Position numbers and translations under genes: made by a program. From Caulobacter sp. CCUG 60055 (GTDB lineage: Bacteria > Pseudomonadota > Alphaproteobacteria > Caulobacterales > Caulobacteraceae), in NCBI RefSeq assembly GCF_022750545.1, contig NZ_PUIC01000012.1, positions 1-64,000 on the forward strand: a DNA stretch of 64,000 nucleotides. Reading direction: 5' to 3'. This document shows, piece after piece, positions 43,978 to 52,230 of the stretch; positions within the stretch are counted from its first letter, which is position 1, and each line of letters begins with the position of its first letter. The notes beneath the pieces are model-generated. The model had not been told where the DNA came from. It ran no database searches and saw nothing but the letters and a program-made list of their open reading frames with translations.

Positions 43978-45108
43978 TCAGCCGAACCGGCTCGGGCTCA
44001 GCGCCGCCGGGTCGAGGCCGAAGGCGTCCATCTCGCTGGGCGGGCCGGCGTTGAGGATCGACATGGCCACGAACCGGCCCAGCGCCGGCGCGGTCTGCAC
44101 GCCATAGCCGCCCTGCCCCACCGACCAGAACAGGCCCGCGACGTCCGGATCGGGTCCGGCCACGATGGTCCGGTCGGGCGCGAAGGTCCTGAGGCCGGCC
44201 CAGCTGCGCCTGACCCGCGACACCTCGATGGTTGTCGCGGTCTGCAGGCGGTCGGCGGCGACAGCGATGTCGTATTCGTCGGCGTAGGCGTCGTGCGGCG
44301 CCACCGGGGTTTCGTCGGCCGGCGAGCACAGCAGCCGCCCGGCCTCCGGCTTGAAATAGAAGCTCTCGTCGATGTCCATCACGATCGGCCAGCGGGAGAC
44401 GTCCCGCCCTTCGGGCGCATCGACGATGATCGCGGTGCGCCGCAACGGATTGAGGCCGACCGGCCGCGCGCCGCAGCGGGCGGCGACCAGGTCGCCCCAG
44501 GCTCCGGCGGCGTTGATCAGCCAGCCGCAGGACAGCGTCCTGTCCGCCGCCCGCAGCCGCCAGGCCGACCCGACGCGTTGCGCGGCCTGCAGCTCGGCCT
44601 CGAAATAGATCTCGCCGCCCCGCCGCCGCAGCCCGCGAAGATAGCCCTGGAGCAGCGCGTCGACGTCGATCTCCAACGCTTTCGGATCGTAGAGGCTGCC
44701 GGAGGCGAACTCGGGACGCAGCACCGGCGCCCGCGCCATCGCCGTCTCGGCGTCGTCGCGGACATAGGCCGTGCCCTGCTCCGAGAGCGTGGCGGCCAGG
44801 GCGTCGACAGCCTCGGCCCGGCCGGGGGCGGCGATGAACAGGATGCCCCGGTCGCTGACCAGCGGCGTCGGCGCGAAGCCCTCCGGCGGGTTGGTGTAGA
44901 AATCGAAGCTCGCCCGGGTCAGCGCCCGGGCGGAGGCGTCGCCGTAACCCTCGATATAGCTCGCCGCCGACCGGCCGGTGCTGTGATAGCCGGCGTGCGC
45001 CTCGCGCTCCAGCAAGGCCACCCTGCCGTGGGCGGACAGCGACCAGGCGATCGACGCGCCGGCCACGCCGCCGCCGATGACGACGAAATCGAAAACCGAG
45101 TCAGACAC
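43978..45108 (-). CDS. FAD-dependent amino-acid oxidoreductase (DAO family)
   Basis: A 376-residue flavoprotein. The FAD-binding fold FDFVVIGGGVAGASIAWSLS is near residues 6-25; HSTGRSAASYIEGYG, DPKALEIDVDALLQGYL, LINAAGAWGDLVA and VGQGGYGVQTAPALG are the usual DAO blocks. Members of this group oxidise glycine, sarcosine, D-amino acids or related imino acids; the exact substrate is not evident. It lies 36 bp after the dipeptidase gene in the minus-strand amino-acid cluster, so a D-amino acid freed from peptides is a reasonable guess. Confidence 0.85.
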   Translation of the reverse strand: MSDSVFDFVVIGGGVAGASIAWSLSAHGRVALLEREAHAGYHSTGRSAASYIEGYGDASARALTRASFDFYTNPPEGFAPTPLVSDRGILFIAAPGRAEAVDALAATLSEQGTAYVRDDAETAMARAPVLRPEFASGSLYDPKALEIDVDALLQGYLRGLRRRGGEIYFEAELQAAQRVGSAWRLRAADRTLSCGWLINAAGAWGDLVAARCGARPVGLNPLRRTAIIVDAPEGRDVSRWPIVMDIDESFYFKPEAGRLLCSPADETPVAPHDAYADEYDIAVAADRLQTATTIEVSRVRRSWAGLRTFAPDRTIVAGPDPDVAGLFWSVGQGGYGVQTAPALGRFVAMSILNAGPPSEMDAFGLDPAALSPSRFG

Positions 45109-45144
45109 GGCTGGAGACTCCCTTGAGACGGCGGCCCCAGCCGC

Positions 45145-46152
45145 TCACACCCAGACTTGGCGCGCCACGCGCCAAAGATTGCCGCCGAGGACGCCGCGCA
45201 CATCGTCCTCGGCGTAGCCGCGACGCAGCAGCTCTTCGGTCACCTCGGGCAGGCGCTCGGGCGCCATGAACGCGATGTCCTGCTGGTACCCCCCCTCGGG
45301 CGGCCACAGCGCCGCGCTCTGGGCGATGATCCCGCCCAGGCCTTCCTGGTCGAACACGTAGTCCAGCCCCACGCCGACGTGCGCGGCGCCGACACGCTGG
45401 ACCACATGGTCGATATGGTCGACGAAGGTCTTCACGCTGGCGTCGTTGGCACCCAGGAAGATGCCGATGCCGTTGATGCAGACCACGCCGCCGATACGCG
45501 CGCACGCGTCGACGAGCTCGTCGGGGATGTTGCGCGGATGGTCCCTCAGCGCCCTTGGGTTCGAATGCGAGAACACCACCGGCTTGTCGGTGTTGTTCAT
45601 CACGTCCATCGCCGTGCGATAGCCGGTGTGGGTGCAGCACTTGAGCATGCCGACCCGGTCCATCTCCTCGACCACGCGGCGGCCGAAGGGGGTCAGGCCG
45701 CCGTCGACCGCGTCATGGCAACCCGAACCCACATTGTTGGCGATGTTGTAGACCATCGCCATCCAGCGGACGCCGAGCTCGTAGTAGAGTTCGATCAGGC
45801 TGAGGTTGTCGCCGATGGAGAACGCCCCCTCGACGTCGAAGAAGATGGCCAGCTTGCCGGCGGCCTTGGCCTCCAGGATCGCCGCGGCCGTCCCGACCAG
45901 GACGTAGCGGTCGGGATGCTGCTTCACGTGCGCGCGCAGCCTGGCGACGTTGTGGATCAGCTCTTCCAGCGGAACGTGGCTGTCGCCGATGTTGACGCCC
46001 GCCACGTCGACCCCGGCGCGCCGGTAGCGGTCGAGGTCGTCGAGCCAGCGGTCCGGCGCCTCCATCGGCAGGCATCCGTGATTGTCCCAGACCAGCGCGT
46101 TCGCGTGAAGGTCGGCGGGGCCCGTCCGGCTCGCGCGATCAAGAGCATCCAT
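45145..46152 (-). CDS. M19-family (membrane-type) dipeptidase
   Basis: A 335-residue zinc dipeptidase of the renal dipeptidase family, with the amidohydrolase fold. WDNHGCLPM gives a shifted form of the metal-binding HxD strand (here DNH), FDVEGAFSI carries the bridging Glu, KCCTHTGYR and VVFSHSNPRAL carry the zinc His residues, and HVGVGLDYVFD the late Asp. No signal peptide is seen, so it may be cytoplasmic. Enzymes of this family accept L,D and L,L dipeptides. The ATG at 46152 has GGGGA 8 bases upstream; an in-frame TTG lies 12 codons earlier. Confidence 0.88.
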   Translation of the reverse strand: MDALDRASRTGPADLHANALVWDNHGCLPMEAPDRWLDDLDRYRRAGVDVAGVNIGDSHVPLEELIHNVARLRAHVKQHPDRYVLVGTAAAILEAKAAGKLAIFFDVEGAFSIGDNLSLIELYYELGVRWMAMVYNIANNVGSGCHDAVDGGLTPFGRRVVEEMDRVGMLKCCTHTGYRTAMDVMNNTDKPVVFSHSNPRALRDHPRNIPDELVDACARIGGVVCINGIGIFLGANDASVKTFVDHIDHVVQRVGAAHVGVGLDYVFDQEGLGGIIAQSAALWPPEGGYQQDIAFMAPERLPEVTEELLRRGYAEDDVRGVLGGNLWRVARQVWV

Positions 46153-46211
46153 GGATCCATTCCCCAAAAACCGAAGGTCAGTGGTCAAGTTCTAGATCCG
46201 CCCAATGCGAA

Positions 46212-46229
46212 AATACATTCTTGTATCGT
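46212..46229 (-). promoter_or_regulatory. Operator candidate matching the sox site
   Basis: On the minus strand this reads ACGATACA-N4-TGTATT, identical at all 14 fixed positions to 36030-36047 in the sox promoter, and in the same orientation to transcription. It lies 60 bp upstream of the dipeptidase start, in the 101-bp gap after the ornithine-cyclodeaminase-like gene. Confidence 0.5.
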
Positions 46230-46253
46230 CATGCGACGACCATCCCGGCGGCC

Positions 46254-47216
46254 TCAGGACAGATCGAGCGTCTGGACCGACCCTTCGGCCTGCGCCCGCT
46301 CCAGCGCCAGGGCGCAGATCGCCAGGTCCTGCAGCGCGACGCCGGAACTGTCGTAGATGGTGATCTCTTCATCGCCGCAGCGCCCGGGCAGCCGTCCCGA
46401 GATCAGACCGCCGATGGGCTGGACGCCGCCGGCCAGCGCGGCGGGCAGCCGCTGGAATTCCCCGATGACGATCGACTGGGTCGGCAGGTCGGCCCACAGC
46501 GACGCGCCGAGCAGCAGGGCCGGGTCGAGTTCCTGCTTGCCGACGCCGTCGGCGCCCATCGCCGAGAGGTGCGTCCCGGGACGCACGTCCCCGGCCGCGA
46601 ACAGGGCGCTCCGCGAAGCGGTCGCTGTCGAGACGATGTCGGCGCGGGCCAGGGCCGGCCGCAGGTCCGACGCCTGGGCGGGCAGTCCCGCCGTCCGCAG
46701 GCGGGCGGCCAGAGCCTCGGCCGCGCTCGCCTCGCGCGCCCAGACCAGCACCTGCTCCAGCTTGCGCACTTCGGCGACGGCCAGGGCGTCCCAATAGGCC
46801 TGATGCCCAGCGCCGACCACCGCCAGGACGGAGGCGTCCTTCCGGGCCAGATGCTTCACCGCCACCGCGTCCGAGGCGGCCGTGCGCAGAGCGGTCAGGT
46901 GCGTCGCCGCGACCAGGGCGCGCGGCGCGCCGGTGTCGTCGTCGAGCAGCAGGGTCGTCGAGGCGTGGTTGCCCAGTCCCCTTTCGACGTTGCGGGGCCA
47001 GTAGGACCCGACCTTCAGTCCCGGCGTCCGGCGCTCGCCGTCATAGCCGAGCTTGGCGCCGAACCGGGTGGCGGGATCGCTGCCATGCCCGGCGACGAAC
47101 GGAAACAGACGCGACTCGCCGCGGTCCAGCGAAGCGAACGCGGATTCCATCAGGGCGATGGCGTCCTTGAGCGTGACCAGCCGCGCGGCGACGGTTTCAC
47201 TGACGGCCAGGATCAT
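46254..47216 (-). CDS. Ornithine cyclodeaminase / mu-crystallin family protein
   Basis: A 320-residue NAD(P)-dependent enzyme. The conserved front part KLGYDGERRTPGLKVGSYWP is followed by LTALRTAASDAVAVKHLA and the dinucleotide fold VLAVVGAGHQAYWDALAV near residues 130-147; later blocks are ADIVSTATAS and GTHLSAMGADGVGKQELD. The family includes ornithine cyclodeaminase, ketimine reductases, alanine dehydrogenase and iminosuccinate reductase, so the reaction is not fixed. It overlaps the peptide transporter stop by ATGA (47216-47213). Confidence 0.85.
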   Translation of the reverse strand: MILAVSETVAARLVTLKDAIALMESAFASLDRGESRLFPFVAGHGSDPATRFGAKLGYDGERRTPGLKVGSYWPRNVERGLGNHASTTLLLDDDTGAPRALVAATHLTALRTAASDAVAVKHLARKDASVLAVVGAGHQAYWDALAVAEVRKLEQVLVWAREASAAEALAARLRTAGLPAQASDLRPALARADIVSTATASRSALFAAGDVRPGTHLSAMGADGVGKQELDPALLLGASLWADLPTQSIVIGEFQRLPAALAGGVQPIGGLISGRLPGRCGDEEITIYDSSGVALQDLAICALALERAQAEGSVQTLDLS

Positions 47217-48562
47217 GCAGACGCCTCTTGTTGGATCGTGACGGGATCGGGACCGGCGTCCCGGCAGAAGGAATGGTCGATCAGCCGCGCGGGCCGGTCG
47301 AACAGCAACAGGATCGACGAGGCCCCGCCGGCCAGGATGGCCAGCAGCAGGAAGAACAGCTCGTGGCCGATCACGCCCCACAGCGTGCCGATGACCCCGG
47401 CGAGCAGGTTGCCGAGGAAGGAGGCGAAGAACCAGAGGGCGATGGTCGTCGCCCCCATCCCGGCCGGCGCCAGCCGCCCGAACAGGCCGAGCCCCACCGG
47501 CAGGATGAACAGCTCGGCCGTGGTGAACACCAGGATGAACAGCGCCGCCCATATCCAGCTGACGCGGGCGCCGTCGGCCAGGGCGCAGATGCCGGCCAGC
47601 AGCAGGAAGGCCACGGCCATCAGGGCGGCGCCGGTCACCATCTTCGTCAACGGCGACAGGTCGCGCTTGCGCGCGGCCGCGCGCGTCCACCACGTCACCA
47701 GGATCGGCGTCAGCAGCAGCACCAGCAGCGGGTCGAACGACTGGAACCAGGTCGCCGGAATGGCCAGCTCGCCCAGGCCGACGCGGCGGTCGACCGCCTG
47801 GTCGATCCACAGGGCCAGGGTGTTGCCGCCCTGGCCGTAGGGGATGCGGAACACCACCACCGCCGCCGCGATGCCGCCCAGCAGCAGGAACCGGCGCAGC
47901 AGCCCCTCGGGCGGACGGTCGCCTCCGGCGCCGGCCCCCAGGCGCTCGGCCCTGGACGGCTCGGGAGGAAGGTGCCGGCGGCCCAGGATGTAGACGCCGA
48001 GGCCGATCATCATGCCGATCCCGGCCGCGCCGAACCCCCAGTGCCAGCCATAGAGCTCACCGAGCGTGCCGCAGATCAGCGGCGCCAGGAACGCGCCCAG
48101 GTTTATGCCGACATAGTAGACGCTGTAGGCCGAGCCGGTGCGGGGATCGCCCGGCGGATAGAGCCCTTTGATCTGGCTCGGCAGGCTGGGCAGGAAGAAG
48201 CCGTTGCCCAGCGCGATCACCGCCAGCGCCGGATAGAGCAGCGCCTCGGACGCCATCATGAAATGGCCGACCGCCATGATCGACCCGCCGAGGATCACCG
48301 CCTTGCGCCGGCCCAGCCAGCGGTCCGAAATCGCGCCGCCGAAGATGGGCGTGAAATAGACGAACGCCGTATAGAGGCCGTAGACCATGGACGCTTGCTG
48401 CTGGCTCATCAGCAGCTGCTTGGTCATGTAATAGACCAGCAGCGCCCGCATCCCGTAGAACGAGAAGATCTCCCACATCTCGGTCAGGAAAAGGACCATC
48501 AGTCCTTTCGGATGACCGAACCAGGCCCTATCGCCCGACCGGGCGGCTAGGCGCTCAGACAT
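47213..48562 (-). CDS. POT-family peptide transporter
   Basis: A 449-residue major-facilitator protein of the proton-dependent oligopeptide transporter group, with about twelve helices. EMWEIFSFYGMRALLVYYM is the first-helix signature, slightly changed from the usual ExxERFxYYG, and GSAYSVYYVGINLGAFLAPL is the PTR2 motif. It likely brings di- or tripeptides into the cell for the neighbouring dipeptidase. It overlaps the upstream DgcN-like gene by 16 bp and the downstream enzyme by ATGA. Confidence 0.87.
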   Translation of the reverse strand: MSERLAARSGDRAWFGHPKGLMVLFLTEMWEIFSFYGMRALLVYYMTKQLLMSQQQASMVYGLYTAFVYFTPIFGGAISDRWLGRRKAVILGGSIMAVGHFMMASEALLYPALAVIALGNGFFLPSLPSQIKGLYPPGDPRTGSAYSVYYVGINLGAFLAPLICGTLGELYGWHWGFGAAGIGMMIGLGVYILGRRHLPPEPSRAERLGAGAGGDRPPEGLLRRFLLLGGIAAAVVVFRIPYGQGGNTLALWIDQAVDRRVGLGELAIPATWFQSFDPLLVLLLTPILVTWWTRAAARKRDLSPLTKMVTGAALMAVAFLLLAGICALADGARVSWIWAALFILVFTTAELFILPVGLGLFGRLAPAGMGATTIALWFFASFLGNLLAGVIGTLWGVIGHELFFLLLAILAGGASSILLLFDRPARLIDHSFCRDAGPDPVTIQQEASA

Positions 48563-49563
48563 GCATCCACCAGGCGCTCGAACTCGGCCCCGCCGCGGAT
48601 CGGGTCGGCGCAGGGCAGGCCGAGGCGGACGCCCTCGTCATGAAGCACGGCGGCGGCCTCGGTCGGCGACAGCCGGGCGGTGTTGAGGCTGATCCCCGCG
48701 CAGCGAACCGCCGGATTGGTGCGGCGCGCCATCAGCAGATGGGTCTCGATCGCCTCGGCGAGGCTGGGGACGGCGAAGTCCGGATAGCCCGACATCCGGT
48801 CGCGGCCGACCTTGTGGCAGACGACGATGACGTCCGGCTGGCTGCCGTGCAGCAGGCCCAGCGACACCCCGGCGTAGGCCGGATGGAAAAGCGACCCCTG
48901 CCCCTCGATGACGTCCCAATGGTCGGCGGCGGCGTCGGGCGAGAGGCTCTCGGCGGCGCCGGCGACGAAATCGGCGACCACCGCGTCCATCGGCAGGCCC
49001 GAGCCGGCGATCAGTATGCCCGTCTGTCCCGTCGCCCTGAAGTCGGCGTCGAGGCCGCGCGCGGCGAAGGCCCGCGCCAGGGCCAGGGCCGTATACTTCT
49101 TGCCGAGGGCGCAATCGGTGCCGACGGTCAACAGGCGCTTGCCGGACCGCTTGCGGCCGGTGCCGACCGGCAGGCCCGCCGGCGGCCGGCGCACGTCGAT
49201 CAGCCGGCGCCCGAGCCGGGCCGCCGCGCTGCGCAGCACGGGAATGTCGCCGAGGGCGGCGTGCATGCCGCTGACGATGTCCAGCCCGGCCTCCAGCGCC
49301 TGGACCAGCGCCGGAATCCAGGCGTCCGAAAGACCGCCGCCATCCACGGCGACGCCGATCACCAGGGCGCGCGCGCCCTGGGCCTGGGCCTCTTCGGGCG
49401 ACAGGACCGGCAGGCCCAGGGTCACCTTGCAGTCGGGCAAGGCGAATTCGCCGAGCACGCGGTCCGCAGCCCAGTCGCGCAGGCCGAACGCCGTCTTGGC
49501 GTCCGACGGCGTCTGCGCGTCGGCCAGGAAGAGCAGATAAGGATACGGCAGGACCAGGCTCAC
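48547..49563 (-). CDS. dgcN: DUF1611 protein, DgcN-like D-glutamate N-acetyltransferase
   Basis: A 338-residue protein of the DUF1611 family, with a Rossmann-like N-terminal part and a P-loop-type C-terminal domain: TVGTDCALGKKYTALALA near residue 146 and later FRATGQTGILIAGSG, VIEGQGSLFHPAYAG and GYPDFAVPSL. A member of this family, DgcN, was shown to acetylate D-glutamate, after which the enolase-superfamily racemase DgcA converts it to the L form. A DgcA-like gene lies four genes upstream here, which supports the assignment, although the exact substrate may differ. Confidence 0.75.
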   Translation of the reverse strand: MSLVLPYPYLLFLADAQTPSDAKTAFGLRDWAADRVLGEFALPDCKVTLGLPVLSPEEAQAQGARALVIGVAVDGGGLSDAWIPALVQALEAGLDIVSGMHAALGDIPVLRSAAARLGRRLIDVRRPPAGLPVGTGRKRSGKRLLTVGTDCALGKKYTALALARAFAARGLDADFRATGQTGILIAGSGLPMDAVVADFVAGAAESLSPDAAADHWDVIEGQGSLFHPAYAGVSLGLLHGSQPDVIVVCHKVGRDRMSGYPDFAVPSLAEAIETHLLMARRTNPAVRCAGISLNTARLSPTEAAAVLHDEGVRLGLPCADPIRGGAEFERLVDACLSA

Positions 49564-49633
49564 GACGTCGCTCCACGAACTCTCGACGGGACAGGCCCCT
49601 CGCCGGGGCCGGGCTGGGCCGGGACGCGCGGGC

Positions 49634-50608
49634 TCATCGCGCCGCGTCCTGCCAGGGCAGTTGGTCGAGATCGACGTTGCCGCCGGTGAGGATGACCCCG
49701 ACCTTGCGGCCCCGGGCCTCGAAGCGGCCTTCGAGCAGGGCGGCGACCGGCACCGCGCTGCTGGGCTCGATGACCACCTTCAGCACCTCCCAGACCAGCC
49801 GCATCGCCGACACGATCGCGGTCTCCGGAACCGTGGCGAAGTCGTCGAGCAGGGCCCTCAGGATGACGAAGCCGTTCTCGCCCAGCGTGGTGCGCAGCCC
49901 GTCGGCGATGGTGTTCGGCGGGTCGCCGGCCGTGCGCACGCCGCTGCGCCAGGAGCGCCAGGCGTCGTCGGCCTGCTCGGGCTCGCTGGCCCAGAGCCGA
50001 GCCTGGGCGCCCGAGCCCCGCACCGCCACCGAGGTTCCCGACATCAGCCCGCCGCCGCCGACCGGCGCGACGACGGCGTCGAGATCCGGGACCTCGGCCA
50101 GCAGCTCCAGCGCCGCCGTCCCCTGCCCGGCGATGACCTTGAGGTCGTCATAGGGATGGACCAGGGTGGCGCCGCGCTCGGCCACGATGGCGGCGGCGGC
50201 GGCCTCGCGCGCGGCGGTGGTCGGCGCGCAGAACTCGATCTCGCCGCCCAGGCGACGGACGGACTCCACCTTGGCCTTGGGCGCGTTGGACGGCATGACG
50301 ATGTAGGCGCGCGCGCCGCGGTTGCCGGCGGCCAAGCTGAGGGCGGCGGCGTGGTTGCCCGACGAATGCGTGACCACCCCGCGCGCGGCCTCCTCGTCGC
50401 TCAGCGAGAACACCGCGTTGTGCGCGCCCCGCGCCTTGAAGGCGCCGATGCGCTGCAGGTTCTCGCACTTGAAGAACACCTCGCAGCCCAGGATCGCGTT
50501 CAGCCGGTGCGAGGTCAGCACCGGGGTGCGATGCACGAACGGCGCGATGCGCGCGGCGGCGGCTTCGATATCGGCGAAGGTGACGGGAAGGCTGCTCAGA
50601 TCACGCAC
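49634..50608 (-). CDS. PLP-dependent threonine/serine dehydratase-like enzyme
   Basis: A 324-residue fold-type II PLP enzyme. The Schiff-base Lys is at residue 58 in RIGAFKARGAHNAV; SSGNHAAALSLAA and the phosphate-binding loop VGGGGLMSGTS follow, and ILTGGNVDLDQLP is the conserved C-terminus. It lacks the regulatory ACT domain of IlvA, so it resembles catabolic threonine dehydratases, serine racemases and hydroxyaspartate dehydratases (including EutB and BhcB). The start codon is GTG with a weak ribosome site. It lies 70 bp upstream of the DgcN-like gene. Confidence 0.85.
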   Translation of the reverse strand: MRDLSSLPVTFADIEAAAARIAPFVHRTPVLTSHRLNAILGCEVFFKCENLQRIGAFKARGAHNAVFSLSDEEAARGVVTHSSGNHAAALSLAAGNRGARAYIVMPSNAPKAKVESVRRLGGEIEFCAPTTAAREAAAAAIVAERGATLVHPYDDLKVIAGQGTAALELLAEVPDLDAVVAPVGGGGLMSGTSVAVRGSGAQARLWASEPEQADDAWRSWRSGVRTAGDPPNTIADGLRTTLGENGFVILRALLDDFATVPETAIVSAMRLVWEVLKVVIEPSSAVPVAALLEGRFEARGRKVGVILTGGNVDLDQLPWQDAAR

Positions 50609-50787
50609 GGGCGAGGCTCACTTCTGTCGATTTGTCGCGATGGAATGGTCCGGCCGGAACCGCGGACGAAACCGTCGGGCCATAGCCCTTAGAGACGATC
50701 CGCGACGGCCCGCCCCTACCCGCGCCGCGCCGCAATTCTGGCGCTTCGCCCCCCGGGCGGGCCTTGCGGGCGCCCCGCCGGGAGGGG

Positions 50788-52227
50788 TCAGATCGCCCGG
50801 ACACGATAAATCCTCCCGTCCCGCGCATAGGCGAAGGCCATGTGCTCCACGCGGTCGGCGTAGACGCAGCGATAGCGCCGGACATGGCCGCCGCCGTCCT
50901 CGTCGAACGCCTCCACCAGGTTCAGGTCGAGCAGGCCGGCGGCGGTCCGGTCGGGCGGAGCCGCCTTTTCGCCCGCCGGCCGCCCCAGCAAGCAGGCGAT
51001 CTCGGGCGCGAACCGGCCGGGATCGAGCGGCCGGCCGCCGCGCAGCAGCATGGCCCTGGCCTCGGCGGCGAGCGCCGGGTCCGGATCGCGCATGGGGACC
51101 AGCGAGATCGCCGTCGAGCCCGGCGCGAAGCCTTCGGCCGCCTCGTGGGCGATCCGCGCCACGGCCGCCCGGGCGCGCTCGCTCTGAACATTGGCCGTCA
51201 CCACCACCCCAAGGCGCTCGGACGGGATGCGCAGATAGAAGGCCATGAACCCTGGAACGCTGCCGGCGTGATAGTGGACCTCGCGCCCCCGCACCCGATC
51301 GAGCCGCCACCCGAAGCCGTAGGCGCAGTTGCGCCCGGTCTTCAGCAGCACCGGCGTGGTCATCGTCCGCAGGGGAACGGCCGGCGCCGCCTCGCCCCTC
51401 TGCAGGCCCGCCTCCCAGCGGGCCGCGTCCCGGGCCGAGATCAGCATCCCGCCGTCGGGCCAGCCCGAGAAATCGGAATCCATCGTCATCGCCCGCCGCA
51501 GCACGCCGTCGGCCAGCACATGCGGTTCGGCCCGGCCCGGTATGATCGCCGAGGCGTCGTCGACGCGCGCCTCGCGCAGCCGGGCCGGCGCCAGCAACTC
51601 CTGGGCGACCACCTCGCGATAGGGCCGCCCGCAGACGTCGGCGATCAGATAGCCGAGCAGGACATAGCCGGTGTTGGAATAGGACCACGCCTCGCCCGGC
51701 GCGAAATCGACCGCCAGGCCTCCCATCCGCGCCAGGAACATCTCGCGGCAGACCGGCTTGTCGCCCTCGAAGCCCGCGAGCGCCTCGTATTCCGGCGCGC
51801 CGGCGGTATGGGACAACAGGGCGCTGATCGGCAGACCGGCCAGCGACGGCGGCAGGCCGCGCGCATAGTCCCCGACCGCGTCGCCCAGCCGGATGCGCCC
51901 GGCCGCCGCCAGCCTCAGCACCAGCGCGGCGGTGAAGTGTTTCGACGCCGACCCCAGGTGGAACAGGGTCCTCGGCGTGGCGGCGACGCCGAACGGCGGC
52001 GAGGCGAGCCCCAGCCCCTCGACCGCCGCTGGAACCCCGTTGCGGACGACGGCGACAGCGACGGCGGGCAGCCGGCCGGCCTCCATCCGAGCCTGGACGG
52101 CGCGGCGGAGCGGCGGCGGCAGGCCGATCCGTCCCGATCCGGCCGCGATCGCCGGAGACGCGCCGAGCGCGGCGGCCCCGGCCACGCCCAGGCCGACCAT
52201 GGCGCGTCGCGAGGGGCGGCCGGTCAC
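50788..52227 (-). CDS. Beta-lactamase-fold serine hydrolase (class C related)
   Basis: A 479-residue exported hydrolase. The N-terminus RPSRRAMVGLGVAGAAALG looks like a Tat-type signal, with cleavage near AIA at residue 28. The SxxK motif is SASK (Ser93, Lys96), the YxN motif is YSN in AWSYSNTGYVLLGYL, and HAG replaces the KTG triad, as is usual in D-aminopeptidase and esterase relatives. A C-terminal domain of about 110 residues follows. Periplasmic cleavage of D-residue peptides or amides would fit the cluster, but beta-lactamase or esterase activity cannot be excluded. It starts 3 bp after the DgcA-like stop. Confidence 0.83.
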   Translation of the reverse strand: MTGRPSRRAMVGLGVAGAAALGASPAIAAGSGRIGLPPPLRRAVQARMEAGRLPAVAVAVVRNGVPAAVEGLGLASPPFGVAATPRTLFHLGSASKHFTAALVLRLAAAGRIRLGDAVGDYARGLPPSLAGLPISALLSHTAGAPEYEALAGFEGDKPVCREMFLARMGGLAVDFAPGEAWSYSNTGYVLLGYLIADVCGRPYREVVAQELLAPARLREARVDDASAIIPGRAEPHVLADGVLRRAMTMDSDFSGWPDGGMLISARDAARWEAGLQRGEAAPAVPLRTMTTPVLLKTGRNCAYGFGWRLDRVRGREVHYHAGSVPGFMAFYLRIPSERLGVVVTANVQSERARAAVARIAHEAAEGFAPGSTAISLVPMRDPDPALAAEARAMLLRGGRPLDPGRFAPEIACLLGRPAGEKAAPPDRTAAGLLDLNLVEAFDEDGGGHVRRYRCVYADRVEHMAFAYARDGRIYRVRAI

Positions 52228-52230
52228 GGG

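Noticed and set aside
46254-50608. A full ectoine-degradation or beta-hydroxyaspartate pathway
   Set aside because: Only the EutB/EutC- or BhcB/BhcD-like pair is present. The hydrolase, deacetylase, aldolase and aminotransferase genes of those pathways are missing from the window.
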